Shown one piece after another: positions 25,735-35,111 of a stretch of DNA of 64,000 nt (positions are counted from its first letter, which is position 1; each line of letters starts with the position of its first letter). Source of the DNA: JBEKTW01 sp963727845. GTDB lineage: Bacteria; Bacteroidota; Ignavibacteria; UBA10030; SZUA-254. The position numbers and the translations under genes are program-made. Below the pieces are notes generated by a model. The model had not been told where the DNA came from, did not search any database, and saw only the letters and a list, made by a program, of their open reading frames with translations. The stretch lies in the NCBI GenBank assembly GCA_963727845.1, contig CAVSHI010000003.1:1054001-1118000 (forward strand), written 5' to 3'.

Positions 25735-26361
25735 ATGGGCGACGAAACAGAGAAAAAAACTCTCTGGCAGGTTCTTCGCGGAACATTTGGCAGGGGCGTT
25801 GTCGTCATCGTTCCGGTGGTCATTACCGTCTGGGTGCTGAATCTGTTTTTCGGTGCCATCGACGGCACGCTTTCTCCGGTCTACGACCAGATACTCGGCA
25901 AGCATATCCGGGGGCTCGGATTCGTGACGATGATCGTATTGATTTTGATTTTCGGAGGACTGTCGCGCAATCTCATCGGCCGGACGCTGGGGAAATTTTT
26001 CGAGCGCATCATCGTTTCCATCCCCCTGGCCCGGACAATTTACAGCACGATGAGAGAACTCGTCAAGACGCTCCAGGTGGGCAGCAAGGGAAAATCTTTC
26101 CGGCAGGTTGTGCTGCTGGAGTACCCGCGCGCCGGAATGTTCACCATCGGATTTGTGACCAACGAGATCTCAATTCAAGGAGATTCCGATGCGGACGACA
26201 CGGTCAGCGTCTACATCCTGAATCCGCCCAACCCGACTTCCGGCGTGCTGGTCCTGGTTCCCCGAAAACAAGCGAAAGTTCTGAACATGTCCGTCGAGGA
26301 CGGGCTGAAATTCGTCCTCTCCGGCGGTATCGTCTCAACCGGAACACTCTCAATAAAATAA
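25735..26361 (+). CDS. DUF502 membrane protein
   Basis: A 208-residue inner-membrane protein of the DUF502 family, function unknown. Membrane segments lie at about 20-42 and 60-78 (FVTMIVLILIFGGLSRNLIG), followed by the family's IPLARTIYSTMRELVKTL and VVLLEYPRAGMFTIGFVT, ending in GIVSTG. It sits between kdsB and pyrG in one operon. Confidence 0.88.
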   Translation: MGDETEKKTLWQVLRGTFGRGVVVIVPVVITVWVLNLFFGAIDGTLSPVYDQILGKHIRGLGFVTMIVLILIFGGLSRNLIGRTLGKFFERIIVSIPLARTIYSTMRELVKTLQVGSKGKSFRQVVLLEYPRAGMFTIGFVTNEISIQGDSDADDTVSVYILNPPNPTSGVLVLVPRKQAKVLNMSVEDGLKFVLSGGIVSTGTLSIK

Positions 26362-26370
26362 GAGAATCCT

Positions 26371-27996
26371 GTGGCAAAGAACAAAGTAAAATATATTTTC
26401 GTGACCGGCGGTGTCGTGTCGTCGCTCGGCAAAGGAATCGCCGCGGCGTCAATCGGATTCCTGTTGAAATCGCGCGGGCTTCGTGTGACGATTCAAAAGT
26501 TCGACCCGTATCTCAATGTCGACCCGGGAACGATGAATCCGTTTCAGCACGGCGAAGTTTACGTCACCGACAACGGCGCGGAAACCGACCTCGACCTCGG
26601 GCACTACGAGCGGTTCCTCAACGTCAATATGACGAAGAACAATAATTCCACCACTGGCCAGATTTACTTTGAGGTTATCTCGAAGGAACGGCGGGGTGAT
26701 TTTCTCGGTGCAACAGTGCAGGTGGTGCCGCATATTACCGATGAAATCAAGAAGAGGTTCGAAACACTTGCGAAAACCGGCGAGTACGATGTTATTATCA
26801 CCGAAATTGGCGGAACCGTAGGCGATATCGAGGGCCTGCCGTTCCTGGAAGCGATGCGCCAGTTCATGTTCTTCAAAGGAAGGAACAATGCCATCAGCGT
26901 CCATTGCACGCTCGTTCCGTTCATCAAAGCCGCGGGGGAAATAAAGACGAAGCCGACCCAGCACAGCGTGAAGGCGCTGCTGGAAATCGGCATCCAGCCG
27001 GATATCCTCGTTTGCCGGTCCGAGGCGCCGCTGACAAAGGACGTCAGGGAAAAAATCGCCCTCTTCACGAACGTCGACGTCCACTCGGTGATCGACGCCC
27101 ACGATGTCCAGACGATCTACAAAGTGCCGCTGCAATTTGCAAACGAAGAAATCGACGAGCTCATCCTGGATAAACTCGACTTAACATGCCCGCGGCCGAA
27201 TCTCAAGGACTGGAAGAAATTCGTTGACCGCGTGGAACATCCGGCCGGGCGCGTTTCCATCGGCATCTGTGGAAAGTATACGGACCACCGCGATGCGTAC
27301 AAAAGTATAGCCGAGTCATTCACCCACGCCGGAGCTGCCAACAACGTACAGGTAGAGCTTTCATGGATCCGCGCTGAGGATATCGAGCGCGATGGGGCGG
27401 AAAAACTTCTCGGCAATATTTCGGGATTACTCGTGGCGCCGGGCTTCGGGGAACGCGGCATCGAGGGAAAAATTGCAGCGATCAGGTATGTCCGCGAGCA
27501 CAACATACCATTTCTCGGAATCTGTCTCGGATTGCAATGCGCCGTCATCGAGTTTGCCCGGAATGTGTGCGGGCTGGCCCGCGCCAACAGCACGGAGTTC
27601 AAGGAGACGGACCAGAACGTCATCGACATGATGATCGAGCAGAAGAAGGTGACGGCCTATGGCGGCACGATGCGGCTCGGTTCATATCCGTGCAAAATAT
27701 CCAGGGGAACAAAAACATTCAAGGCATATAAGAAGGAGTTGATTCACGAACGGCACCGGCACCGGTATGAAGTTAACAACGCCTTCAAGGAAATTCTTGA
27801 ACAGCACGGCATGGTTGTCAGCGGAATTTGTCCTTCGAACAATCTTGTTGAGATCATCGAGCTCCCGAATCACCCCTGGTTCGTCGGGGGCCAGTTCCAT
27901 CCGGAACTCCGGTCGCGCGCGACCAACCCGCATCCGTTGTTCCGTGATTTTGTGAAGGCGGCCGTAGAATACGCGAAGGGTGTTCGCCCGGCATAA
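26371..27996 (+). CDS. pyrG: CTP synthase
   Basis: Glutamine-dependent enzyme making CTP from UTP. The 541-residue protein starts with the synthase domain signature VTGGVVSSLGKGIAAASIG at 9-27 and includes GTVGDIEG. The C-terminal glutaminase domain has its nucleophile Cys in LGICLGLQCAVIEFARN and a late FHPE His-Glu pair. The start codon is GTG, 9 bp after the DUF502 stop. Length is normal. CTP is also the substrate of KdsB in the same operon. Confidence 0.97.
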   Translation: MAKNKVKYIFVTGGVVSSLGKGIAAASIGFLLKSRGLRVTIQKFDPYLNVDPGTMNPFQHGEVYVTDNGAETDLDLGHYERFLNVNMTKNNNSTTGQIYFEVISKERRGDFLGATVQVVPHITDEIKKRFETLAKTGEYDVIITEIGGTVGDIEGLPFLEAMRQFMFFKGRNNAISVHCTLVPFIKAAGEIKTKPTQHSVKALLEIGIQPDILVCRSEAPLTKDVREKIALFTNVDVHSVIDAHDVQTIYKVPLQFANEEIDELILDKLDLTCPRPNLKDWKKFVDRVEHPAGRVSIGICGKYTDHRDAYKSIAESFTHAGAANNVQVELSWIRAEDIERDGAEKLLGNISGLLVAPGFGERGIEGKIAAIRYVREHNIPFLGICLGLQCAVIEFARNVCGLARANSTEFKETDQNVIDMMIEQKKVTAYGGTMRLGSYPCKISRGTKTFKAYKKELIHERHRHRYEVNNAFKEILEQHGMVVSGICPSNNLVEIIELPNHPWFVGGQFHPELRSRATNPHPLFRDFVKAAVEYAKGVRPA

Positions 27997-28124
27997 TTGC
28001 GCGCTTCGCGGTTAAAAGATTAAACGCAGAGGAGGTGGCGCGGAGCAATCGATGACGTTGGCGTACCTTTGTGCTCTTTCTCTGACGGCATGAAATTCCG
28101 GTACCACGATATAGGAGAATCACC

Positions 28125-29426
28125 ATGATTTCCAAGAAGAGAGTACTGGCAGTGTGTTTCGCCGCTCTCCTGCTGCCCACAACATTCAACCTCATGATTG
28201 CAGCAGGCATGTTCCCCCATACCCGCTCGCAGATCGACAGCCTCCGACAAGCCGGCATCGGATTGTTCACTGAGGGTAAGTACGCCGAAGCCGCGAGGGC
28301 GCTCTCGCTCATCGAGGCCGATTCAACAACTCCGGCAATGCAATTTTACCTCGGTATGAGCTATGCTTCCCTCAACGACCTCGAACACGCCGTACCTCCA
28401 TTAAGATCGGCGGCCTGTGCCGACTCAATGAACACGGGCTATCGGTTCCAATACGCCCGGATACTTGCAGAGGCCGGAGAGACCCGGCAGGCACAGCATG
28501 AATACGAAGTCATCATCGGCAAAGACTCGTCCTACGTTCCCGCGTACTGGCAGCTGGGTGTACTCTTCTACGATCAAAAGATGTACGGGCAGGCTGCCGG
28601 CGTTTTTCAACACCTTATCGCTCTCAATGCCCGGGATTTTCTCGGTTACTATTACCTCGGATCCTCTCTTGCCGGGCTAAAGAATTTCGATTCCGCAAGA
28701 ACATGTTTTGCGGCGTGCTTCACCATCAACCGCGACTATGTTCCCGCGATCACCGGCCTTGCCTCATTATACTATGATGCCCGTGACTACCGCGAAGCAC
28801 TGCGATTATACACGATTGCGTCGGCGCGGCTCCCGGAAAACGCTGAACTGTGCTACAAGATCGGACTTTGCCACAACCGGTTGGAGCAATACCCGGAGGC
28901 GATAGCGCCTCTCCAGCATGCTATCCTGATGGATTCACTCAAAGATTTCTACTATGCTCAATTGGGGTATGCTTATCTCTTCGAAAAGAAATTCGATTCT
29001 GCGGAAGTTGAATACCGCAAGGCGGTGATGCTCGACGAGGACAATCCCCTGTACTACGTCAATCTCGCCCTCGCGCTTTCCCGGATGAACCGCATCGACA
29101 ATGCCGCCGACAGCTATCAACACGCTCTCGCTTCATACCATCCGGAAAATATTGCCGATGTGTACATCCGGCTCGGAACCCTCTACTACCTACAGAAGCA
29201 CTACCATGATGCCATTGACGCCTACCGGCAGGCCGTCGAGTATCAACCACGGAACAAGGAGGCGCAGTTCTATCTCGCGCTTGCATACGACGAGTTGAAG
29301 GATTCCCCGTCCGCGATCAAGCAGTACAAGAAGTACCTCAAGGTCGCCTCAGATGACACGACCATTCGGGAACGCGAGCGAAGGCATGAAGCGCGAGAGC
29401 GGCTGCAGAACCTCAAGGGCCGGTAG
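28125..29426 (+). CDS. exported TPR protein
   Basis: A 433-residue protein with an N-terminal signal sequence (KKRVLAVCFAALLLPTTFNLMIAAG) and about ten consecutive TPR units from residue 38 to the end (for example YYYLGSSLAGLKNFDSARTC and YVNLALALSRMNRIDNAADS). It probably scaffolds an envelope complex; the partner is unknown. AGGAG upstream at about 28112 supports the start. It follows pyrG after a 128-bp gap with a degenerate CGCAGAGG-type repeat. Confidence 0.78.
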   Translation: MISKKRVLAVCFAALLLPTTFNLMIAAGMFPHTRSQIDSLRQAGIGLFTEGKYAEAARALSLIEADSTTPAMQFYLGMSYASLNDLEHAVPPLRSAACADSMNTGYRFQYARILAEAGETRQAQHEYEVIIGKDSSYVPAYWQLGVLFYDQKMYGQAAGVFQHLIALNARDFLGYYYLGSSLAGLKNFDSARTCFAACFTINRDYVPAITGLASLYYDARDYREALRLYTIASARLPENAELCYKIGLCHNRLEQYPEAIAPLQHAILMDSLKDFYYAQLGYAYLFEKKFDSAEVEYRKAVMLDEDNPLYYVNLALALSRMNRIDNAADSYQHALASYHPENIADVYIRLGTLYYLQKHYHDAIDAYRQAVEYQPRNKEAQFYLALAYDELKDSPSAIKQYKKYLKVASDDTTIRERERRHEARERLQNLKGR

Positions 29427-29469
29427 TGGATGGTAAGGACAGCCGGCTGCTACGTCGGTTCGAAGTCGT

Positions 29470-29538
29470 GTCATTCCGGCCTGAACCCCCACCAAGCAGC
29501 CAACGCCTAGATCCCGACCAGAAGCGTGTCGGGATGAC
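29470..29538. repeat. intergenic repeat with GTCATTCC/GGGATGAC ends
   Basis: GTCATTCC at 29470 and GGGATGAC at 29531-29538 form imperfect inverted ends around CCCGACC/GTCGGG-type sequence. Similar elements lie at 32617-32706 and 55306-55425. This fills most of the gap between the TPR gene and the receiver/kinase gene. Confidence 0.45.
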
Positions 29539-29633
29539 GCTTCGCGTCGGATGCCGATCAGTCCCGTCTCGAGTCTTCTAGAAGGACGGCAAGGCGGTGG
29601 GACTTTCGGACACCTCGTCGGAAGTGGAACGAA

Positions 29634-29662
29634 TTGACTTTCATTCCAATTTTCTCTATATA
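29634..29662 (+). promoter_or_regulatory. promoter of the receiver/kinase gene
   Basis: TTGACT at 29634-29639, a 17-bp spacer and TATATA at 29657-29662 match a sigma70-type promoter well. The -10 also overlaps TATATTTG, which fits the Bacteroidota TAnnTTTG element. A start about seven bases later would leave a leader of roughly 19 nt with GGAG before the ATG. Confidence 0.6.
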
Positions 29663-29687
29663 TTTGTTCAATTTTGGAGTGATAATC

Positions 29688-30800
29688 ATGAAAGAGCAGC
29701 TAGAACAAAAGCCCCGGTTGTTGGTCGTCGATGACGACAACGCGTTTCGTTCGCTCGTGAGGACAGCCCTCTCCGACGAGGGGTTCGACGTTGACGAAGC
29801 CTCCAGCGGCGAACAGGCAATCGACACGGTACGGCAGAAAGCATACGATCTTATGCTTCTCGACGTGAAGATGTCGGGAATGGATGGACTTCAGGTGCTC
29901 AAGCTGGTCCGCGAGGAATCACCCGCCACCGATGTCATGATGATCACGGGGTACAACGACGTCTCGCTCGCCGTTGAATCCATAAAACTCGGTGCGAGAG
30001 AATACCTCACCAAACCCATCGAAGGCGAGGACCTCATCCAGCGCGTACGCACCTCTCTCCGGGCTCATGCGGCAGAAATGCGATTGAAAGAAATTCAGGC
30101 CGAGTTCAGCTCGCGGCTCCTCTACGAAATCCGGAACCCGCTCAACACTGCCAAGTCGGCGGTCGGATTTCTCCTGAAGGGCATGGCCGGCCCGGTAACC
30201 GACCAGCAGCAGGATGTGCTATCCCACATCGATTCAATGAGCACGAAAGTGCTCACCCTGATCAGCGACATGATCGACCTGACGAAATTCGAGCTCGGCC
30301 GTGTGAACCTGGAGAAACGTGCGACAAATCTCGAGCAGCTTGTTCCCGCAGTCTGTAACCGGCTCGAACCCCTTGCGCGCGCGAAGAAACTCACACTCAG
30401 CGTAAACGTCAACCCCAACATCCCAACGCTTGAGCTGGATGCTGAAAAAATCGAACAGGTCGTCATAAATCTTCTCGACAATGCCATCAAGTACAGCAAT
30501 GACGGCGGCACCGTTTCCGTGACCGCTTCGCTCTTGAAGCAAAAACCCGACGGTACTCCCGGCGAGTGCGCCGAGATCGCGATCACGGATGCCGGCAACG
30601 GAATTCCAGCCGAAGAATTGCCGTACGTTTTCGACAAATACAAAGAGTTTCTCACGGGCAAGACCTCCGCAAAAAAGACAACCGGCATCGGGCTGGCAAT
30701 CAGCCTCAGCATCGTCGAGGCGCATAAAGGAAAGATGACTGTCGAATCCTCTGGCAAAGGATGCACATTCAAGGTCTTACTGCCTGTCAATCCTGTTTGA
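29688..30800 (+). CDS. receiver domain fused to a histidine-kinase-like domain lacking the phosphoacceptor His
   Basis: A 370-residue cytosolic signalling protein. Residues 8-125 form a receiver domain with acidic pocket Asp15-17, phosphoacceptor Asp59 (LMLLDVKMSG) and Lys109 (YLTKP). A helical dimerisation segment follows where the H-box should be: LLYEIRNPLNT has Tyr146 at the position of the usual His. The ATPase domain is intact (INLLDNAIKYS, DAGNGIP, TTGIGLAIS). It may be an ATP-binding regulator or partner for another kinase rather than an autokinase. ATG 29688 with GGAG in front is clear. The next gene starts within three bases of its stop. Confidence 0.85.
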   Translation: MKEQLEQKPRLLVVDDDNAFRSLVRTALSDEGFDVDEASSGEQAIDTVRQKAYDLMLLDVKMSGMDGLQVLKLVREESPATDVMMITGYNDVSLAVESIKLGAREYLTKPIEGEDLIQRVRTSLRAHAAEMRLKEIQAEFSSRLLYEIRNPLNTAKSAVGFLLKGMAGPVTDQQQDVLSHIDSMSTKVLTLISDMIDLTKFELGRVNLEKRATNLEQLVPAVCNRLEPLARAKKLTLSVNVNPNIPTLELDAEKIEQVVINLLDNAIKYSNDGGTVSVTASLLKQKPDGTPGECAEIAITDAGNGIPAEELPYVFDKYKEFLTGKTSAKKTTGIGLAISLSIVEAHKGKMTVESSGKGCTFKVLLPVNPV

Positions 30801-30802
30801 TT

Positions 30803-31822
30803 TTGAACACTGAGATCATTCCGGTTGATGCCGGTTTTCCCGACGAGGAAGTTATTGCCCGCGCGGCGGGCGTCCTTCGCCGGGGCGGACTTGTAGCCTT
30901 TCCGACGGAGACGGTGTACGGGCTCGGCGCCGACGCAATGAACGCGGAGGCCGTCAAGAAAGTCTTCGCAGCAAAAGGCCGGCCTGCCGATAATCCGCTC
31001 ATAGTCCATGTTTCAACAATCGCCCAGTTCTTCGAGCTGGGAAGCGAAATCTCTCCGGTCGCGAAGCGGCTCGCGGAAACATTCTGGCCCGGCCCGCTGA
31101 CCCTCGTCGTGAAACGAAAGAGTTTTGTGCCCGACATCATCACCGCGGGACTGGAGACTGTTGCCGTTCGGATCCCGAGGCATGCCGTTGCCGTTGCCCT
31201 CGCAGGGAAGATGCAGCACGGCATCGTGGGTCCCAGCGCCAACCTCTCCGGTAAACCGAGCCCGACAGCGGCAGGGCACGTCTACGAGGACCTGAAGGGA
31301 AGGATCGATATGATCCTCGACGCCGGCCCGACAGCCATCGGCGTCGAATCGACCGTTGTCGACACAACGACAACTCCGCCGGTCGTTCTCCGGCTCGGCG
31401 GATTGACGTGCGAGCTCATCGAATCAGTCGCCGGCAAGGTCCGGACCACCGGCGACGAGAACGTGCTGAAGCGCTCACCGGGAACGCGGTACCGACATTA
31501 TGCCCCGAAGGCCAAACTGGAATTGATCGAGATGGGAAATCTCGCTCTCTTGATCGAAACTATCCGGGGATACCGGCGGAAGGGTGTTACGGTCGGCTGC
31601 ATCGTGCACAGCCCGCAGCTTGCTCCGAAAACCAAAGATGATTTTGTGGTCGTCGTACCGGCGACGGTCGAAGAGTACGCAAAGCAATTGTTCGGCGCGA
31701 TGCGGAAACTCGACGCGATAGGGGTGGGGGTCATCCTCGCTGAAGAAGTGCCGGAGGCCGGACTTGGCGTCACGGTTATGGACCGTCTCCGCCGTGCTGC
31801 ACAACCGGAGAATAGAAGCTAA
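30803..31822 (+). CDS. L-threonylcarbamoyladenylate synthase
   Basis: Sua5-type enzyme making threonylcarbamoyl-AMP for the t6A37 modification of ANN-decoding tRNAs. The YrdC domain has VAFPTETVYGLGADA, KGRPADNPLIVH, WPGPLTLVV and GPSANLSGKPSPT. After SPGTRYRHYAPKAK (the Sua5 linker) comes the C-terminal Sua5 domain, giving about 339 residues. The start shown is a TTG right after the upstream stop; an ATG at 30761 overlapping the kinase gene by 40 bp is the alternative. The C-terminal domain distinguishes it from short TsaC. Confidence 0.92.
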   Translation: MNTEIIPVDAGFPDEEVIARAAGVLRRGGLVAFPTETVYGLGADAMNAEAVKKVFAAKGRPADNPLIVHVSTIAQFFELGSEISPVAKRLAETFWPGPLTLVVKRKSFVPDIITAGLETVAVRIPRHAVAVALAGKMQHGIVGPSANLSGKPSPTAAGHVYEDLKGRIDMILDAGPTAIGVESTVVDTTTTPPVVLRLGGLTCELIESVAGKVRTTGDENVLKRSPGTRYRHYAPKAKLELIEMGNLALLIETIRGYRRKGVTVGCIVHSPQLAPKTKDDFVVVVPATVEEYAKQLFGAMRKLDAIGVGVILAEEVPEAGLGVTVMDRLRRAAQPENRS

Positions 31823-31876
31823 GATTGACTACGGGAAAACCGCGCGGCAAGCATCAGTCTTTTCATTACGCCCGCT

Positions 31877-31900
31877 CCCGACCGCGTCCTCGCGGTCGGG
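31877..31900 (+). terminator. GC-rich hairpin between Sua5 and purE
   Basis: CCCGACCGCG at 31877-31886 pairs perfectly with CGCGGTCGGG at 31891-31900 around TCCT. A T-run (TTATTTTTG) begins only about 11 bases later, so it is a less than ideal intrinsic terminator; it lies just before purE. Confidence 0.5.
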
Positions 31901-31936
31901 CCTAGCGGAAGTTATTTTTGTTCGAAAGGAAACCAT

Positions 31937-32425
31937 ATGGCAGTTAAGAAATCGAATCCCCTTGTTGGAATTTTGATGGGCAGCGCGTCCGACGCGGAGG
32001 TGATGGAGCCCGCGAGAACGATCCTGCAGGAATTCGGTGTGGCGTGCGAAGTCAAAGTCCTGTCCGCGCATCGAACTCCGGACGAGACAATGCGCTACAC
32101 CGAAGGCGCGCCGGAAAGAGGAATTGAAGTCATCATTGCCGGTGCCGGCGGCGCGGCACATCTTGCGGGCGTCATTGCCGCCAAGACGGTGCTGCCAGTG
32201 ATCGGAGTTCCGATTAAATCGAAATCGCTGAACGGTTTGGATTCCCTGCTCTCGATGGTTCAAATGCCCTCCGGCGTGCCCGTCGCGACCGTTGCGATCG
32301 ACGGTGCGCACAATGCCGGAATGCTGGCCCTCGAAATCCTCGGTTTAAAGTATCCTGCTATTCAAAAGAAACTCCTCGGCTACAGAAAAGAACTTCGGAA
32401 GAGAGTTCTGCTGACCAAGCCGTAA
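31937..32425 (+). CDS. purE: 5-(carboxyamino)imidazole ribonucleotide mutase
   Basis: Class I PurE converts N5-CAIR to CAIR in purine synthesis. The 162-residue protein shows VGILMGSASDAEVM, the active-site loop SAHRTPDET, AGAGGAAHLAGVIAA and PVIGVPIKSKSLNGLDSLLS, full length. GAAAGGA precedes the ATG. purK is not adjacent. A 480-bp gap with repeats follows. Confidence 0.95.
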   Translation: MAVKKSNPLVGILMGSASDAEVMEPARTILQEFGVACEVKVLSAHRTPDETMRYTEGAPERGIEVIIAGAGGAAHLAGVIAAKTVLPVIGVPIKSKSLNGLDSLLSMVQMPSGVPVATVAIDGAHNAGMLALEILGLKYPAIQKKLLGYRKELRKRVLLTKP

Positions 32426-32577
32426 AATCCGGCAGTCGGGGTACCATCTTCCCGCAGGCCTCAGGCTTGACCGGATTGGCCATTATTCCTGTTGCAAGCA
32501 AGAAAGAGGCTAAAAATGGTCGTTTAAGACCTTTCCAGATTCCTGCCTTGAGAGGTCTGAATTATTAATAGAACCGT

Positions 32578-32712
32578 CATGCTGAGCGAAACAGAACAAA
32601 CAGAAGTAGTTGTCATTCTGAACGGAACGAAGTGGAGTGAAGAATCTCATCCATGTGTTGTCAGATCCTTCTCCCGTCCCGAAAAGAATCGGGACGGGAT
32701 CAGGATGACCTT
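32578..32712. repeat. intergenic repeat with 11-bp perfect hairpin
   Basis: Within the 480-bp gap after purE lies GTCATTCTGAACGGAACGAA (from 32613), a variant of the common GTCATTCTGAGCGAAGCGAA repeat, followed by TCCCGTCCCGA at 32672-32682 pairing with TCGGGACGGGA at 32689-32699. A related hairpin is at 59936-59961. The rest of 32426-32905 shows no gene. TTGACA at 32769 with TACGTT 17 bp on is a possible promoter for the next gene. Confidence 0.6.
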
Positions 32713-32768
32713 TTTGAATTTTTCAAATGTCTCGCATTGAGATTGCTTTCCGCAAAACAGAAGAAACT

Positions 32769-32797
32769 TGACATTTTCAGATACCTTTGCTACGTTT
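32769..32797 (+). promoter_or_regulatory. possible promoter of the CarboxypepD_reg-like pair
   Basis: TTGACA at 32769-32774 is perfect and TACGTT at 32792-32797 is 17 bp downstream; TACCTTTG, a TAnnTTTG match, overlaps the spacer. The gene starts about 110 bp further on. Confidence 0.35.
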
Positions 32798-32905
32798 TAG
32801 TGTGATGTAGCCCGAGGCTATTGAAATGCTTGTCGTTTCATCAACGTAGGCCTCAATGGGAAAGCCCCGTTTGCTTTTGAGCGGAAGCGAGATGACAATA
32901 TTCTT

Positions 32906-34030
32906 ATGTCTAGAAAAGAGGGAAATACGTTGTTGCGCAACTCCGTATGGCTCGTTTTTTTTCTAGTTATTACGATACCACCTACCCAATCGTCAGCCCA
33001 GACCAAGCCGGGGGCAATTGTGGCCGGGAAGATTCTCGATAGTGAGACCGGCAACCCGCTTGAGAACGCGATTGTGTTTCTTGCGAACACTCCTATTGGA
33101 ACCTCCTCGACAAATGATGGCACGTTTAGAATTTCTTTCATCCCTGTCGGTGTATTCCAAATGGTAATTGCGCGGGTTGGATACGACCGAGAAATCATAA
33201 ATCTAGATGTGGCAAAACCTGAATCCCTCTATTATGAGATTAAACTTCAGCCGAAACCCGTTCGGACAAAGGAGATTGAGGTTGTCGGGAAACGTCCCGA
33301 AGGATTGAAGCCGGAACAATACACATTCTTTCCGAAGGAAACTCCCAACACGTATTGCATCTACGGCGTCGATTCTTCCCTGCCGATTGGCATTTTCTTT
33401 TCTGACAGTGCATTCTACATGTATGCGCTGGATACCGCCATCGTCGATAGCGAAAAGTACATCCGCCTTTGGCTGCTGTACAAGAACTTGTCGCAGACCC
33501 TCTACGACTTTGACCCTCTGAGGTGCACGAAGCTTCACATGTCCGGCAAGAACAGATCGTACAAGGATGTGTCACCGGAAACTCCGGAGAGGATGCTGGC
33601 GGTCGTGAAGAAGACGGATGCAATAAATTTGATATCAAAGACCATCGGTTCTCAATTACGAACACTTGCCGCACGTCAGACAGAATTTGAATGGGAGGAC
33701 TACTACGCAGATGTCCTGCGGACCCATACGGTGCCTCCCAATTGGGTGAAGGAGGGCGCTTTTATCAGGCCCTTGCGGTTTTCTCCCTCAAGAAAGAGTT
33801 CCTTGTCCTCAAATCTGTATTCGATTTTCGGAAAGAGCCTGAACGATGGAATACTGAAACGGTATACTGTTTTCCCTGATAACTGTGTGAATGGACTCAT
33901 TTATTTTGCCTTTCCTGGACTGAATTGGAAAGCGACGGCATCGGGTTTCCCCGAAGCAACCGAATACGTTTACACCATCGAAATCATAACTCAAAGCGCG
34001 AGTAAGTTCATTGAATTCGAACCTCATTAG
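32906..34030 (+). CDS. exported CarboxypepD_reg-like protein, copy 1
   Basis: A 374-residue protein with a signal peptide (LLRNSVWLVFFLVITIPP...SSAQT) and an N-terminal carboxypeptidase-regulatory-like beta domain at about 38-112 (IVAGKILDSETGNPLENAIVF, then GTSSTNDGTFRISFIPVG). This domain type is common at the N-terminus of envelope proteins in this phylum. The rest (to residue 374) is unrecognised, with NLYSIFGKSLNDGILKRYTVFPDNCVNGLIYF near the end. It overlaps the next gene, a paralogue, by 20 bp. An outer-membrane or periplasmic role is inferred. Confidence 0.72.
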   Translation: MSRKEGNTLLRNSVWLVFFLVITIPPTQSSAQTKPGAIVAGKILDSETGNPLENAIVFLANTPIGTSSTNDGTFRISFIPVGVFQMVIARVGYDREIINLDVAKPESLYYEIKLQPKPVRTKEIEVVGKRPEGLKPEQYTFFPKETPNTYCIYGVDSSLPIGIFFSDSAFYMYALDTAIVDSEKYIRLWLLYKNLSQTLYDFDPLRCTKLHMSGKNRSYKDVSPETPERMLAVVKKTDAINLISKTIGSQLRTLAARQTEFEWEDYYADVLRTHTVPPNWVKEGAFIRPLRFSPSRKSSLSSNLYSIFGKSLNDGILKRYTVFPDNCVNGLIYFAFPGLNWKATASGFPEATEYVYTIEIITQSASKFIEFEPH

Positions 34031-35105
34031 ACGATACCGGCGACACGTCGTGGTGATCAGCTGTCTGCTCGTCCTCAGCGTTACGCTTTATTCTGATATG
34101 GCTGCGCAGCAAACGGTCAAGTCTATTATTACCGGACGGGTGAGGGATGCCGAAAATGGCGAACCGCTGGTTTCCGTGAATGTCTACCTCTCCTTTACCA
34201 CCATCGGCACATCAACCGACAGCGCCGGAGCTTTTGCCATCACCAATATTCCGCCGGGAGAATTCGATTTGATTGCTTCGCGCATCGGCTACGAACGGCG
34301 GGTCATGCCCATCAAGATTGTGGTACGAGATTCGATGCACTACGAAATAGCCCTGATCCCGCAGATGTTGAAGGCGCCGGAGGTTGAGGTGATGGCCGAG
34401 AATCCGCGGGAGTGGAAGGAGAACCTGGAGCGGTTCGTAAAGGCGTTCATCGGCGAAACCGAACACTCATCTCGGTGTTCGATTCTAAATCCCGAAGTGT
34501 TGAGCTTCCATCGTGAGAACGATACGCTCATTGCCCGGTCGGACAGTGTTTTGCAAATCGACAACGAAGCGCTGGGGTACCGAGTCTATGTTGTACTGAA
34601 GGAGTTCGTCTGGAACACGGAAATGGATTACGGCCATTATCTGATCTATCCTTTTTTCCAGTCAAAGCAGCCTCATGAGGCGAAAGAGCAACAACGATGG
34701 GAGGAGAATCGGGAGAAGGCATACAAAGGATCTCTCAAACATTTTCTGCATTCTCTGTACGCCGGCAATGCCACTGATGAGATGTTCACCATCTTTGCGG
34801 GATCCCTCAAGAAGCTTGCAGGCGGTCAGGGCCATCGCGTAAGTCCGGACCAGCTCAACCTTGAACCGATGACCGGAACTCCGTTCAAGACACTGCAGTT
34901 TCCGGATCACCTGCGCATCGACTACGGACATCCAGGGCTCGGGCTAACGCTGTTCAGCGTCGACCTAAGCTCGGCCAGCATCATCACGTTGCCACATTCC
35001 TTTACGATGATTGACTCGCTGGGGAACGTGATCGATCCGCTGTCGATTGAACTTTCCGGAAGGTGGGAAAAGAACCGTCTGGCGGAGCTGCTGCCGATGC
35101 ATTGA
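34011..35105 (+). CDS. exported CarboxypepD_reg-like protein, copy 2
   Basis: A 364-residue paralogue of the previous gene in the N-terminal domain: IITGRVRDAENGEPLVSVNVY, then GTSTDSAGAFAITNIPPGEF, and the same IGYERR and YEIALIPQ-type positions as IGYDRE and YEIKLQPK of copy 1. The C-terminal parts share little by eye beyond general layout. A membrane-export segment lies at about 12-30. The start is TTG at 34011 inside the end of copy 1, so translation is likely coupled. It is convergent with gyrA across 90 bp of repeat. Confidence 0.72.
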   Translation: MNSNLIRRYRRHVVVISCLLVLSVTLYSDMAAQQTVKSIITGRVRDAENGEPLVSVNVYLSFTTIGTSTDSAGAFAITNIPPGEFDLIASRIGYERRVMPIKIVVRDSMHYEIALIPQMLKAPEVEVMAENPREWKENLERFVKAFIGETEHSSRCSILNPEVLSFHRENDTLIARSDSVLQIDNEALGYRVYVVLKEFVWNTEMDYGHYLIYPFFQSKQPHEAKEQQRWEENREKAYKGSLKHFLHSLYAGNATDEMFTIFAGSLKKLAGGQGHRVSPDQLNLEPMTGTPFKTLQFPDHLRIDYGHPGLGLTLFSVDLSSASIITLPHSFTMIDSLGNVIDPLSIELSGRWEKNRLAELLPMH

Positions 35106-35111
35106 GAGCGG

